NCBI RefSeq assembly: GCF_001182745.1
Contig: NZ_LN868939.1
Coordinates: forward strand, 744,001-808,000
DNA length: 64,000 nt
From: Nocardia farcinica
GTDB lineage: Bacteria > Actinomycetota > Actinomycetes > Mycobacteriales > Mycobacteriaceae
Direction of reading: 5' to 3'
Positions 8,151 to 17,266 of this stretch are shown here, in pieces (the stretch's first letter is position 1; the number at the start of each line of letters is the position of its first letter). The translations under genes and the position numbers were made by a program. The notes beneath the pieces are model-generated. The model ran no database searches. It had not been told where the DNA came from and saw only the letters and a list, made by a program, of their open reading frames with translations.

Positions 8151-9668
8151 GTGAGTACCCCGGCGGAGCTTCCACGGTTGCACTCGGCCACCGGCCGCTG
8201 GATCCTGCTCGCCACCATTCTGGGGTCCTCGGTGGCCTCGCTCGACGCCACCGCCGTCAACATCGCGCTGCCTCGCATCGGCGAATCCCTCGACACCGAT
8301 GTGGCGGGCCTGCAATGGACGCTCAACGGCTACACCCTCACCCTCGCCTCGTTCATCCTGCTCGGCGGCTCGCTGGGTGACCGGCTCGGCCGCCGCCGGG
8401 TGTTCGTCTGGGGCACCGTGGGATTCGCGGTCACCTCGGTGCTGTGTGGGCTCGCGGTGAACATCGAGATGCTGGTGGCGGCCCGCGTGCTGCAGGGTGT
8501 CGCGGGTGCCATGCTCACCCCGGGCAGCCTGGCGCTGATCTCCTCCTCGCTCGACGAGCGCGACCAGGGCGCGGCGATCGGCCTGTGGTCCGGCTTCGGC
8601 GGGGTGGCGGGTGCCCTCGGGCCGTTCCTCGGCGGCTGGCTGATCGACTGGGCGGGCTGGCAGTCCATCTTCTTCATCAACGTGCCGCTGGCGCTGATCG
8701 TGGTCGTGGTGGCGCTGAAACATGTGCCGGAGAGCCTGGATCCGCAGGCGCGCGGCAAGCTGGACGTGCCCGGTGCGCTGATCGTGGCCGCCGCGCTCGG
8801 CGCGCTCACCTTCGGCCTGATCGATGGCCTGCCGCTGTTGACGGTGGCGGGTGTGCTGCTGCTCGCGGTCTTCGTCGTGGTCGAACGGCGCAGCGACCAC
8901 CCGTTGGTGCCGCCCGCCCTGTTCACCGGTGCCTTCCCCGCCGACCGGCCCGGTGCCGCCGCCGCGAGCGGGCGGGTGTTCACCGCCGCCAATCTGGTGA
9001 CGCTGGCCGTCTATGCCGCGCTCGGCGGCGTGTTCTTCCTGCTGGTGCTGGAATTGCAGCTGGTGGCCGGCTTCTCGCCGATGGCATCGGGCCTGGCGAC
9101 GGTGCCCATCACGCTGATCATGCTGGTGCTCTCCGCGCCCGCGGGCCGCTGGGCGCAGCGGCACGGCGCCCGGGTTCCGATGACCGTCGGCCCGCTGCTC
9201 GGTGCCCTGGGCCTGGTGCTGCTGCTGCGCATCGGCGAGGAGGCGAACTACCTCACCGATGTACTGCCCGGCGTGCTGGTGTTCGGTCTCGGCCTCGCCG
9301 CCCTGGTCGCGCCGCTGACCGGCGCGGTCCTCGGTGCGGTCCCGCCGACCGAGGCCGGCGTCGCGTCCGGGGTGAACAACGCGGTCGCGCGGACCGCGCA
9401 ATTGCTCGCCGTCGCGGCCCTGCCCGGCCTGGCGGGGATCTCCGGTTCGCTCACCGACCCGGCGGCCTTCGACGCCGGTTTCGAGACCGCGATGTGGATC
9501 TGCGTGGGCCTGCTGGTGGTGGGCGCCCTGCTGGCCGCGGTGTTGCTGCGGCCGGTGCGGCGGGCGCCGCGGCTGGACGAGGTGGACTGCCTGCCGCAGT
9601 GCGGGGTCACCGGCCCGGCACTGTCGCCGACGCGCCCGGGTGTCGTGGGTGAATCACGCGAGAAGTGA
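8151..9668 (+). CDS. MFS drug:H+ antiporter, 14-TM DHA2 type
   Basis: 505 residues from GTG 8151. Hydrophobic helices run throughout. Motif A (GGSLGDRLGRRRVF) lies after TM2, and the antiporter motif C region (GFGGVAGALGPFLGGWL) lies in TM5. Length and layout fit the EmrB/QacA DHA2 subfamily with 14 helices. It probably exports a hydrophobic compound or drug using the proton gradient. Substrate unknown. A terminator follows. Confidence 0.9.
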   Translation: MSTPAELPRLHSATGRWILLATILGSSVASLDATAVNIALPRIGESLDTDVAGLQWTLNGYTLTLASFILLGGSLGDRLGRRRVFVWGTVGFAVTSVLCGLAVNIEMLVAARVLQGVAGAMLTPGSLALISSSLDERDQGAAIGLWSGFGGVAGALGPFLGGWLIDWAGWQSIFFINVPLALIVVVVALKHVPESLDPQARGKLDVPGALIVAAALGALTFGLIDGLPLLTVAGVLLLAVFVVVERRSDHPLVPPALFTGAFPADRPGAAAASGRVFTAANLVTLAVYAALGGVFFLLVLELQLVAGFSPMASGLATVPITLIMLVLSAPAGRWAQRHGARVPMTVGPLLGALGLVLLLRIGEEANYLTDVLPGVLVFGLGLAALVAPLTGAVLGAVPPTEAGVASGVNNAVARTAQLLAVAALPGLAGISGSLTDPAAFDAGFETAMWICVGLLVVGALLAAVLLRPVRRAPRLDEVDCLPQCGVTGPALSPTRPGVVGESREK

Positions 9669-9684
9669 CTCGACAAAAGAAATA

Positions 9685-9712
9685 AGGAGCGGGCCGTTCG
9701 CTGCCCGCTCCT
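9685..9712. terminator. Terminator hairpin between MFS and S1 protease genes
   Basis: 10-bp perfect stem AGGAGCGGGC (9685-9694) with GCCCGCTCCT (9703-9712), 8-nt loop. Lies between convergent stops and is flanked by A-rich sequence on the left. Confidence 0.75.
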
Positions 9713-9731
9713 CGTCTTCCGCGCCCGTCGA

Positions 9732-10406
9732 TCAGATCGGGACGTACCCCGAGCCCACTCCGCCGCGCGCGTTGAGGTCGTTCATGATCGCGGTCATGTT
9801 GGTGCCGACCTCGGGGCCGAAGCAGGCGATGGCCAGGTAGGCGTTGACCATGCCGACCAGGGTCGAACCGACGACCACCGGCGCGCCGGAATCGCCCTCG
9901 ACCACGCACATCTGCGCCCAGGTCTCGACGTTGGTGCCGAAGACGTCGCCCCAGGCGACACCGCAGGTGTTGCCGGTGGTGCGGCCTTCCTTGCACACGA
10001 TCATCGGGAACTGGGCCGGGCCGCCGAGCCCGGTGATGGTGACGTTGCCGATCCGGTTGACCGGCGTAATCGCGCCGGGCTGGAACTGGATGACGGCGTA
10101 GTCGAGTTCGTGGTTGGAGTAGACGAACCGGCCGACCACGCCCGCACCACGGTCGGCCTCGGAGTACACCTCCGCGCCGGGCTCGCCGCAGTGCCCCGCG
10201 GTCAGCCCGACGAGCCTGCCCGCGCTGTCGTGGCCGACGGTTGTCACGGTGCACTCGTACATGTCGTCGACGATGATGCCCGAACCGCCACCGATCACCG
10301 GCGCGCCGGGATCCGCGACCGCGGCCCCCGCGCCGGTGCCGAGCAGCGCCGCGCCCAGGGCGACGGCGAGGACGGCGTTGGCCGCCTTGGCGAGTGTGCT
10401 GAACAT
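9732..10406 (-). CDS. Secreted trypsin-like serine protease (S1 family)
   Basis: 224 residues if started at ATG 10406, which gives a clean signal peptide (KAANAVLAVALGAALLG, cut after AVA). The GGAGG upstream is only three bases from this ATG; an in-frame ATG at 10451 is possible but lacks an SD. The catalytic triad is complete: TAGHC (His), HELDYAVIQF (Asp), EGDSGAPVV (Ser). Four further Cys probably form disulphides. There is no long pro-domain of the alpha-lytic type. It is a secreted protease with unknown targets. Confidence 0.88.
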   Translation of the reverse strand: MFSTLAKAANAVLAVALGAALLGTGAGAAVADPGAPVIGGGSGIIVDDMYECTVTTVGHDSAGRLVGLTAGHCGEPGAEVYSEADRGAGVVGRFVYSNHELDYAVIQFQPGAITPVNRIGNVTITGLGGPAQFPMIVCKEGRTTGNTCGVAWGDVFGTNVETWAQMCVVEGDSGAPVVVGSTLVGMVNAYLAIACFGPEVGTNMTAIMNDLNARGGVGSGYVPI

Positions 10407-10890
10407 GTCCCTCCAGATGTCGGAAGCCCGCACGATATCAATGTGTCGCATTCATCGTGTCAGTATTCGGTCTCGGTAGCGTCTCGTACTGCGGTCGGCT
10501 CGGCATGCCGCGCGGGTCCTCGCATAGCGGTCTGCTATCGAACGGGCGGGCCGGGCCGGTATCTTTAACGTTTCCAATCGGTGGCGAACTACTCCCACCG
10601 GATTTCGATACGGCAGCAATTTTAGATGATTTCTTTCCGCCCAAATGCGGCGCGCGAGCCGTCAGCAGCCCTTATGAACGGCCTGTTTCTGCAACATGTT
10701 CTAAATTTCGGCCGCCGTTATTGGGTTTCGCAACAGCGTTCGTGTGGCTTCTCCTAGCATTTTCCCCGAAGTGCTCCCTATCTATGACTGCGATCACATG
10801 TCGGTGGTGTGTTCCGCACTACCCCGTAGTAAGGTGCGTCAAGCAAACAAGTCGTCGGGGTACGCAACCGGCGTCGAGAGGGGTTAGCCA
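10407..10890 (+). promoter_or_regulatory. Leader region upstream of the yrbE/mce operon
   Basis: 484 bases without a convincing gene and clearly less GC-rich than the flanks, especially 10600-10850. It divides the protease gene from the mce operon and must hold both promoters. The only site I can name is the KstR-like palindrome at 10690-10703. A reading frame at 10457-10930 has no SD and poor codon character. The SD for yrbEA (GAGAGGGG) is near 10873-10880. Confidence 0.6.
10690..10703. promoter_or_regulatory. KstR-type operator candidate
   Basis: TGCAACATGTTCTA fits the published KstR consensus TNNAACNNGTTNNA at every fixed position. It sits about 190 bp upstream of yrbEA. KstR represses cholesterol-catabolism genes and the mce4 operon in mycobacteria and rhodococci. 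Eight fixed bases can occur by chance about once in 65 kb, so the position is the main support. Confidence 0.4.
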
Positions 10891-11745
10891 GTGCAGTCGA
10901 CCAAGAGTCCTCCCCGAGGATCCCGCATAAGTGAAGCGGTCGATTGGACGAGGGCCTATTGGGACGACCATCCGAAGCGCTCGCTGGAGACCTTCGGACG
11001 TCAGATCACCATGGGGATCTCGGCGGTCGCCGAGCTGTTCATCGCCATCTTCCGGCGGCGGTTCCCGTTCGACGAATTCGTCCGGCAGTGCGCCTTCATG
11101 GCCAACGTCGCCGCGGCGCCCACGCTGCTCGTCGCCATCCCCATCGGCGTCATCGTCTCGATCCAGGTCGGCGCCGTCGCCGGCCAGGTCGGTGCGACCT
11201 CGTTCATCGGCGCGGCCAACGGTCTCGGCATCGTCCAGCAGGGCGCCCCGCTGGTCACCTCGATCATGATCGCGGGCGCGGTCGGCTCGGCCATCTGCGC
11301 CGACCTCGGCTCGCGCACCATCCGCGAGGAGATCGACGCCATGAAGGTGATGGGCGTCGACCCGATGCGCAGGCTGGTCGCCCCGCGGCTCGGCGCGGCC
11401 ATGCTGGTCAGCGTGCTGCTGTGCGGCTTCGTGGTGTTCGTCGGCTTCCTGACCGGCTACATCTTCAACATCTTCGCCCAGGGCGGCACCCCCGGTTCCT
11501 ACATCGGCACCTTCTCCTCCTTCGCCGTCACCCGGGACCTGCTCGTCGCGCTGGTGAAGTCGTTGATCTTCGGTCTGCTGGCCGCGATCATCGCCTGCGA
11601 CACGGGCCTGAACACCCGCGGCGGCCCCGGCGGCGTCGCGAACTCGGTCAACTCCGCTGTGGTGAGCTCGGCGATCATGCTGTTCGGCGTGAATCTCGGG
11701 ATCACGCAGATCTACAGCGCCCTATTCCCCCCACAGGTGGTCTGA
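10891..11745 (+). CDS. yrbEA: YrbE/MlaE-type ABC transporter permease, first subunit
   Basis: 284 residues from GTG 10891. Several membrane helices; the family core segment DLGSRTIREEIDAMKVMGVDP is the MlaE signature that couples to the ATPase (MceG/Mkl, not in this window). Sequence such as GLGIVQQGAPLVTSIMIAG departs from the YrbE1/YrbE4 wording I remember (TQLGPL), so assigning it to a numbered mce class is unsafe. Starts the operon; the second permease begins four bases after its stop. Confidence 0.93.
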   Translation: MQSTKSPPRGSRISEAVDWTRAYWDDHPKRSLETFGRQITMGISAVAELFIAIFRRRFPFDEFVRQCAFMANVAAAPTLLVAIPIGVIVSIQVGAVAGQVGATSFIGAANGLGIVQQGAPLVTSIMIAGAVGSAICADLGSRTIREEIDAMKVMGVDPMRRLVAPRLGAAMLVSVLLCGFVVFVGFLTGYIFNIFAQGGTPGSYIGTFSSFAVTRDLLVALVKSLIFGLLAAIIACDTGLNTRGGPGGVANSVNSAVVSSAIMLFGVNLGITQIYSALFPPQVV

Positions 11746-11749
11746 GCCG

Positions 11750-12613
11750 GTGTCGTCAACGTATGTGCCGCCGCTGCTGCGGCCGCTCCAGCAGCTCAAG
11801 CGATCGGCGCAGGCGCCGGTCGACCTGATCGCGCGCATCGGCCATCAGGTGTTCTTCTTCCTGCGCTCGGTGGGCTCGATCCCGTTGGCGCTCAAGCAGT
11901 ATCCCAAGGAAGTCTGGCGCCTGCTCACCGACGTCACCTGGGGCAACGGCAACCTGGTCGTCGGCGGCGGCACCATCGGCGTCGTCGTCATCCTCAGTGC
12001 CTTCGGCGGCATGACGGTCGGCATCCAGGGCCACACCTCGCTGAACCTGCTCGGGCTGAGCCCGATCACCGGCGCGATCTCGGCCTTCGCCACCACCCGC
12101 GAACTCGGCCCGCTGCTGGCCTCGTTGGCCTTCGCCGCGCAGGCGGGCTGTCGCTTCACCGCGCAACTGGGCGCGATGCGCATCTCCGAGGAGATCGACG
12201 CGCTGGAGTCGGTGGCCATCCGCCCGCTGCCGTACCTGGTGAGCACCAGGATGTTCGCGGCGATCGTCGCGATCGTGCCGCTGTACTGCCTCGGCCTCGC
12301 GGTCGCCTACATCTCCTGCGCGCTGACCGTGCAGTTGGTCGGCGACACCGCCGAGGGCACCTACCAGCACTACTTCTACCAGTTCCTGATACCGACCGAT
12401 GTGCTGTACTCGCTGCTCAAAGCGATCTTGTTCGTCGCGATCACCACGTTCATCCAGTGCTATTACGGATTCTTCGCCTCCGGCGGCCCGGAGGGCGTCG
12501 GTGTGGCGGCCGGTCGCGCGATCAAGATGTGCATCATCCTGGTCGTGTTCGCCGACCTGTTCATGACGTTGGCCATCTGGGGAGTCAATCCCGGAATCCG
12601 GATCTCGGGGTAA
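11750..12613 (+). CDS. yrbEB: YrbE/MlaE-type ABC transporter permease, second subunit
   Basis: 287 residues from GTG 11750. Same fold as yrbEA, with TRELGPLLASLAFAAQAGCR and QLGAMRISEEIDALESVAI as the MlaE signature. The two permeases form the membrane core of the Mce lipid importer. MceA begins seven bases after the stop. Confidence 0.93.
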   Translation: MSSTYVPPLLRPLQQLKRSAQAPVDLIARIGHQVFFFLRSVGSIPLALKQYPKEVWRLLTDVTWGNGNLVVGGGTIGVVVILSAFGGMTVGIQGHTSLNLLGLSPITGAISAFATTRELGPLLASLAFAAQAGCRFTAQLGAMRISEEIDALESVAIRPLPYLVSTRMFAAIVAIVPLYCLGLAVAYISCALTVQLVGDTAEGTYQHYFYQFLIPTDVLYSLLKAILFVAITTFIQCYYGFFASGGPEGVGVAAGRAIKMCIILVVFADLFMTLAIWGVNPGIRISG

Positions 12614-12619
12614 GGGCAG

Positions 12620-14128
12620 ATGATCATCGATCCCAGTGGGCGTGGACCCACGATGCGGCAGTTGCTGATCGCCGGCGTGTGCGGACTGTTGGTCTTCGCG
12701 GTGGTGCTCGGCTTCCTGATGGCCCGCTACCAGGGCTACTTCGTACCGAAGGTGAACGTGGTCGCGAATCTGACCACCACCGGTGACGGCCTGCCCTCCG
12801 AGGCGGACGTCAAGTTCCGCGGCGTGCTGGTCGGCGCGGTCGACGAGGTCGAGGTGGCCGCCAAGGGCGAGTTGCAGAAGGTGCAGATCGAACTGAAGCC
12901 GGAGTACGCCAAGAGCATCCCGGCCAACGTGACCGCCCGCGTGGTGCCGAGCAACCTGTTCGCGGTGACCTCGGTGGAGCTGGTCTTCAACGGCCCCTCC
13001 GACACCTACCTCAGCGAGGGCTCGGTGATCGAGGAGGACCGCAGCAAGGGCACCATCGCGCTGCAGGACACGCTGACCACCGTCCGCAACATCCTGGACA
13101 AGATCGATCCGGTGCAGTTCGGCCGGGTGCTCGGCACCCTGTCGCAGGCACTCGACGGCAGCGGTCGGATGCCCGGCTCCACCATCGAGCGGATGGACCG
13201 CTGGGTGCAGTCGGTCGACGACGCCATCCCGGATCTGGGCGTGCTGCTGACCGATTTCTCGAATTCCTTCGCGGCGCTGAACGAATCGGCTCCCGAACTG
13301 GTCGACGTGCTCGGCAGCTCGGTGTTGACCGCGCGTACCGTGGCCGATCGCCGCAGCGAACTGGTCGCGTTGATCACCGGGACCGGCGGCACCGTCGACG
13401 CGGTGAACAACCTGTTCGCGCGCAATCCCGACGTCGGCAAGCAGGTCACCGCCGGAACCGCCGACGCATTCGGCGCGCTCGCGTCCGACCCGCAGGCGAT
13501 CACCCGGTCGCTGCTCAACCTGAGCGAGTCGGTGCGCAAGCTGAACACCACCTTCCACTGGGGTCCCTCGCAGCAGATGGTGTGGGACGCGGGCATCACG
13601 CTCACCCCGTACAAGCCGTACACGGTGGCGGACTGCCCCCGCTACGGCGAGATGGCCGGGCCGAGCTGCTTCACCGCCCCCGCGGTGAACGAGCTGCCGC
13701 CGCTGCCGGAGAACCTGCGCCCCCGCGCGCTGGAGTCGGCGAAGGGGCTGCCGCCGGTGGTGCCGATGCCGGGCTTCCCGCTGATCCCCGGCGTCACCAC
13801 GCCGGACCCGAGCCAGGCCGCCGCCGCGCAGTCGCCCGCCGCGCCGTCGCCGTTCGCGGGCACGCCGCTGGAAGGCCTCGTACCTGCGCTGCCGTCGCTG
13901 CCCGGTCTGCCCGGTCTGCCGGGCCAGGCCGCGCAACCGCAGGCCGCCCAGCCGGGCGCGACACCGGCCGCGGCGACCAGCACCCCGCAGGCGGGCGCGA
14001 TCTCCTACCGCGGGGACGACGCGATCACCGCGCTGCTCGGTCGCAAGCCGACGGCCGCGGAGTACCTGCTGCTGAGCCCGATCCTGAAGGGCGGAACCAT
14101 GACCGTGTCCGAGAGCGGGGCGAGCTGA
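12620..14128 (+). CDS. mceA: Mce family protein, MceA position
   Basis: 502 residues. One N-terminal membrane helix (about 14-35), then the MCE/MlaD domain (about 40-120: VVANLTTTGDGLPSEADVKFRG). A helical stretch follows. The last ~130 residues are rich in Pro, Ala and Gln and look disordered. Mce proteins form a hydrophobic tunnel for lipids across the cell envelope. The long Pro-rich tail makes it longer than the ~400-450 residues usual for MceA. Its stop overlaps the next ATG (ATGA). Confidence 0.92.
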   Translation: MIIDPSGRGPTMRQLLIAGVCGLLVFAVVLGFLMARYQGYFVPKVNVVANLTTTGDGLPSEADVKFRGVLVGAVDEVEVAAKGELQKVQIELKPEYAKSIPANVTARVVPSNLFAVTSVELVFNGPSDTYLSEGSVIEEDRSKGTIALQDTLTTVRNILDKIDPVQFGRVLGTLSQALDGSGRMPGSTIERMDRWVQSVDDAIPDLGVLLTDFSNSFAALNESAPELVDVLGSSVLTARTVADRRSELVALITGTGGTVDAVNNLFARNPDVGKQVTAGTADAFGALASDPQAITRSLLNLSESVRKLNTTFHWGPSQQMVWDAGITLTPYKPYTVADCPRYGEMAGPSCFTAPAVNELPPLPENLRPRALESAKGLPPVVPMPGFPLIPGVTTPDPSQAAAAQSPAAPSPFAGTPLEGLVPALPSLPGLPGLPGQAAQPQAAQPGATPAAATSTPQAGAISYRGDDAITALLGRKPTAAEYLLLSPILKGGTMTVSESGAS

Positions 14129-15168
14129 TGAGCATCCGCAAGCCCCTGATCGGCTTCTCCATCTTCGCCATCGTCTCGATCCTGGTGACCGTGCTGGTGT
14201 GGAACACGTTGGCGCGCACCGTGAGTGGCGGCACCAACACCTACACCGCGGTCTTCACCGATGTGCTCGGGCTGCGCGAGGGCGACGACGTCCGGATGGC
14301 GGGCGTGCGCGTGGGCAAGGTCGACAAGATCGAACTGGCCCGCGACGACCGCAACGCCTCCGTCGCCGAGGTCACCTTCATCGTCCAGCGGGATCAGACG
14401 ATCTACGAGGACACCAAGGCGCTGGTGCGGTACCAGAACCTGATCGGCCAGCGCTATGTGGCGCTCGAGCCCGGCGAGGCGACCGCGCCCGCCGCGCTGC
14501 CGAACAAGGGCACCATCCCGGTCGAGCGCACCGAGCCGTCCTTCGACATCTCGGCGCTGCTCAACGGCTTCCAACCGCTGTTCCAGGTGCTGCAGCCCGA
14601 GCAGGTGAACCGGCTCTCCGAGACGTTCATCCAGGCGCTGCAGGGCGACGGGGTGTCGCTGAGCTCGTTCATCGTGCAGGCGGCCCAGCTCGCCACCGAT
14701 TTCCAGCGGCGCGACGCGATCCTGTCCGATGTGATCGCCAATCTGTCCGGCGTGATGGCGGGCCTGGCCAAACGAGGTGAGGAGTTGGAGACCCTGGTGA
14801 CCCAGACCCGCGCACTCATCGGCGGACTCTACGAGCAGGGCCAGTCCCTGCTCGGGTCCACCGAGCAGATCGCGAGCGCGACGACCTCCCTGGTCGACAT
14901 GGTCGACCGGATCCAGCCGGGCCTGCAGCAGGCACAGAACTCGACGACCGCCGCGCTGAACATGCTGCTCTACAACGGCGCCAAGCTCGACCGGGCGGCC
15001 ATCGACGTGCCGAACCTGATCTCCGCGGCGGGCAGGCACACCTCCGAGGGCGCCTACGCCAACGCCTACCTGTGCGGCCTGGACGTCTCGCTGTACGGCG
15101 TGCTCTTCCCGCGCGGTCTGTTCTCCCAGATCGGCGGCAACTCCCACTCGGCGGTGTGCAGGCCATGA
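14128..15168 (+). CDS. mceB: Mce family protein, MceB position
   Basis: 346 residues, the usual MceB length. Start ATG 14128 overlaps the mceA stop. N-terminal helix LIGFSIFAIVSILVTVLVW, then the MCE domain with FTDVLGLREGDDVRMAGVRVG, then a long helical region. Overlaps mceC by four bases. Confidence 0.92.
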   Translation: MSIRKPLIGFSIFAIVSILVTVLVWNTLARTVSGGTNTYTAVFTDVLGLREGDDVRMAGVRVGKVDKIELARDDRNASVAEVTFIVQRDQTIYEDTKALVRYQNLIGQRYVALEPGEATAPAALPNKGTIPVERTEPSFDISALLNGFQPLFQVLQPEQVNRLSETFIQALQGDGVSLSSFIVQAAQLATDFQRRDAILSDVIANLSGVMAGLAKRGEELETLVTQTRALIGGLYEQGQSLLGSTEQIASATTSLVDMVDRIQPGLQQAQNSTTAALNMLLYNGAKLDRAAIDVPNLISAAGRHTSEGAYANAYLCGLDVSLYGVLFPRGLFSQIGGNSHSAVCRP

Positions 15169-16163
15169 TCGCGAAGATGAGAAGGCGTTTCGACAGCAAC
15201 CGCTACTTCTGGCTCGGCGTCCTCGGCGCCATCCTGGTCGTGGTGCTGCTGGCGGTGTCCAGTGTGTTCCGGCTCCTCGGCGTCGGGCAGCAGGAGATCA
15301 AGGCCGAGTTCGTGCAGGCGGCGGGCATCAAGGTCGGCGACAAGGTGAACGCGGCCGGTGTGTCCATCGGTACCGTCTCCGGCGCCGAGATCGAGGGCGA
15401 CCACGTGCTGCTCACCCTCAACGTGGACAAGAGCGTCGAGCTGGGTCCGGACGCGAAGGCCTCGATCAAGATGGCCACCCTGCTCGGGGCCCGCTACGTC
15501 GACCTGGTGCCCGGTGACGGTTCCGGTCTGCCGGACGGGCGGATCCCGGTGTCCAACACCACCGTTCCCTACGACCTGGCCGACGTGGTGCAGATCGGCA
15601 CCCCGAAGTTCGAGGAGCTCGACACCGCCAAGCTGGCCGAGTCGCTGAATCTGATCAACCAGCAGATGGGTGACTCCCCCCAGCTCACCGCGCAGGCGCT
15701 CGACAGCGTCGGCGCGCTGGCGAAGATCATCGACACCCGGCGCGAGCAGGTCGACACCCTGTTGAAGGACCTGGACCGGGTCACCGGGATCCTGGCCGAC
15801 AACCGCAACAGCGTGCTGCTGGTGATCACCCAGGGCGAGGCCATCGCCAACCGGGTGATGGAGCGCCAGGACCTGCTGCGCCAGCTGCTGGACAACATCG
15901 CCACGCTCACCCGCCAGCTGCAGCAGATCGGCGCCGACAACAACAACCAGATCGGCCCGACCATCGACCAGCTCAACACCATGGCCGAGGGCCTGCAGAA
16001 GAACAAGGACAACCTGGACCGGCTGTTGTCGATCCTGCCGCCGTCGCTGCGCTACCTGTCCAATTCCTGGGGTGGCAACGGCCCCTACGGCGATGTGGCG
16101 GTGCCGTGGCTGTTCCCGGACAACTGGTTGTGCTTCGCCCAAGTCATCGAGGGGTGCCAGTGA
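15165..16163 (+). CDS. mceC: Mce family protein, MceC position
   Basis: 332 residues from ATG 15165 inside ATGA. Helix YFWLGVLGAILVVVLLAVSS, then an MCE domain with VQAAGIKVGDKVNAAGVSIG and a coiled helical part. It ends shortly after LFPDNWLCFAQ and lacks the Pro-rich tail found in many MceC proteins (over 500 residues in M. tuberculosis Mce1C). Overlaps mceD by four bases. Confidence 0.92.
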   Translation: MIAKMRRRFDSNRYFWLGVLGAILVVVLLAVSSVFRLLGVGQQEIKAEFVQAAGIKVGDKVNAAGVSIGTVSGAEIEGDHVLLTLNVDKSVELGPDAKASIKMATLLGARYVDLVPGDGSGLPDGRIPVSNTTVPYDLADVVQIGTPKFEELDTAKLAESLNLINQQMGDSPQLTAQALDSVGALAKIIDTRREQVDTLLKDLDRVTGILADNRNSVLLVITQGEAIANRVMERQDLLRQLLDNIATLTRQLQQIGADNNNQIGPTIDQLNTMAEGLQKNKDNLDRLLSILPPSLRYLSNSWGGNGPYGDVAVPWLFPDNWLCFAQVIEGCQ

Positions 16164-17266
16164 GGATTTCCGTGCCGACGACGAAGATCAGGGCCGCTGC
16201 CAAGGCGGTGGTGATCGGCGCCGCCGCGCTCACCCTGGGCAGCTGCTCACTGCTGCCCGACTCGGTGAGCCTGCAGGACAAGACCAGGATCACCGCCGAT
16301 TTCGAGAACATCGCAGGCATCTACGAGGGCAACCCGGTGACGGTGCTCGGGCTGGAGGTCGGCACCGTCGACAAGATCGTGCCCAAGGGCACCCTCGTCG
16401 AGGTGCACATGACGATCAACGGCGACGTCAAGATCCCCGCCGACGCCGAGGCCGCGATCGTCTCGCCCTCGATCGTCACCAACCGGCACATCGAACTCAC
16501 CCCGGTCTACACCCAAGGTGCGGAGATGGCCGACGGCACGCACCTGCCGAAGGCGCGGACGAGGACGCCGGTCGAGCTCGACACGCTCATCAAGACCATC
16601 GACCAGTTCGCCGCGGCGCTCAAGCCGCAGGAGGGCTCGGAGGGGCTCGGCCCGCTGTCGGGCCGGGTGCTGTACCCGATGCTCGACGGCAACGGCGAGA
16701 AGATCCGCGACACCCTCAACGCGCTCTCCGGCGCGCTGAAGGTCGGCGTCGACAACAAGGACGCCATCTCCAACATCATCGTCAAGCTCAACGAGCTGAC
16801 CACGATGCTGGCCGAGAACGACCAGTCGGTGCGCGACTTCAGCAACCGGGTCACCCAGATGAGCGGCCTGCTCGCCGAGCAGGCGCCCGGCCTGCAGGCC
16901 ACGCTCGATCAGCTCAACGCGTTCCTGGTGAACACCTCGACCACCTTCGCCGAGCACCAGGACGAGCTGCAGGGCACGCTGACCGGCCTCACCAATGTGA
17001 CCAACCAGCTGCGCGCGAACGCCTACGGCCTCACCGAGGTCGTGGACGTGGCCCCGCTGGCGTTGCAGAACATCGACCGCATCGTCAGCCGCGAACACGG
17101 CTGGGTGCGCCTGCACGCGCTGATCGGCACCGCGCTCAACGGCGAGATCGTCAGCCTGTTCTGCGAGCGGATCCAGATGCGCGCCGACGGCTGCCGAACC
17201 GGGAACATGCAGGACTTCGGGCCCGACTACGGGTTGACCGCCGCACTGCTCGGACTGACGAAATGA
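16160..17266 (+). CDS. mceD: Mce family lipoprotein, MceD position
   Basis: 368 residues from GTG 16160, inside GTGA. The N-terminus has a lipobox: KAVVIGAAALTLGSCSLLPD, Cys about residue 22. It is therefore predicted to be a lipoprotein instead of carrying an uncleaved helix as MceD usually does. MCE domain with NIAGIYEGNPVTVLGLEVG follows. In most mycobacterial operons only MceE is a lipoprotein. Confidence 0.9.
   Translation: MRISVPTTKIRAAAKAVVIGAAALTLGSCSLLPDSVSLQDKTRITADFENIAGIYEGNPVTVLGLEVGTVDKIVPKGTLVEVHMTINGDVKIPADAEAAIVSPSIVTNRHIELTPVYTQGAEMADGTHLPKARTRTPVELDTLIKTIDQFAAALKPQEGSEGLGPLSGRVLYPMLDGNGEKIRDTLNALSGALKVGVDNKDAISNIIVKLNELTTMLAENDQSVRDFSNRVTQMSGLLAEQAPGLQATLDQLNAFLVNTSTTFAEHQDELQGTLTGLTNVTNQLRANAYGLTEVVDVAPLALQNIDRIVSREHGWVRLHALIGTALNGEIVSLFCERIQMRADGCRTGNMQDFGPDYGLTAALLGLTK

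Noticed and set aside
10457..10930. 157-codon plus-strand frame upstream of yrbEA
   Set aside because: No SD, mixed composition, lies in a lower-GC promoter region and overlaps the yrbEA start.
11756..13936. 726-codon minus-strand frame across the mce genes
   Set aside because: Antisense shadow of yrbEB and mceA; no domain, no SD, composition of His/Arg/Gln typical of reverse reading at high GC.
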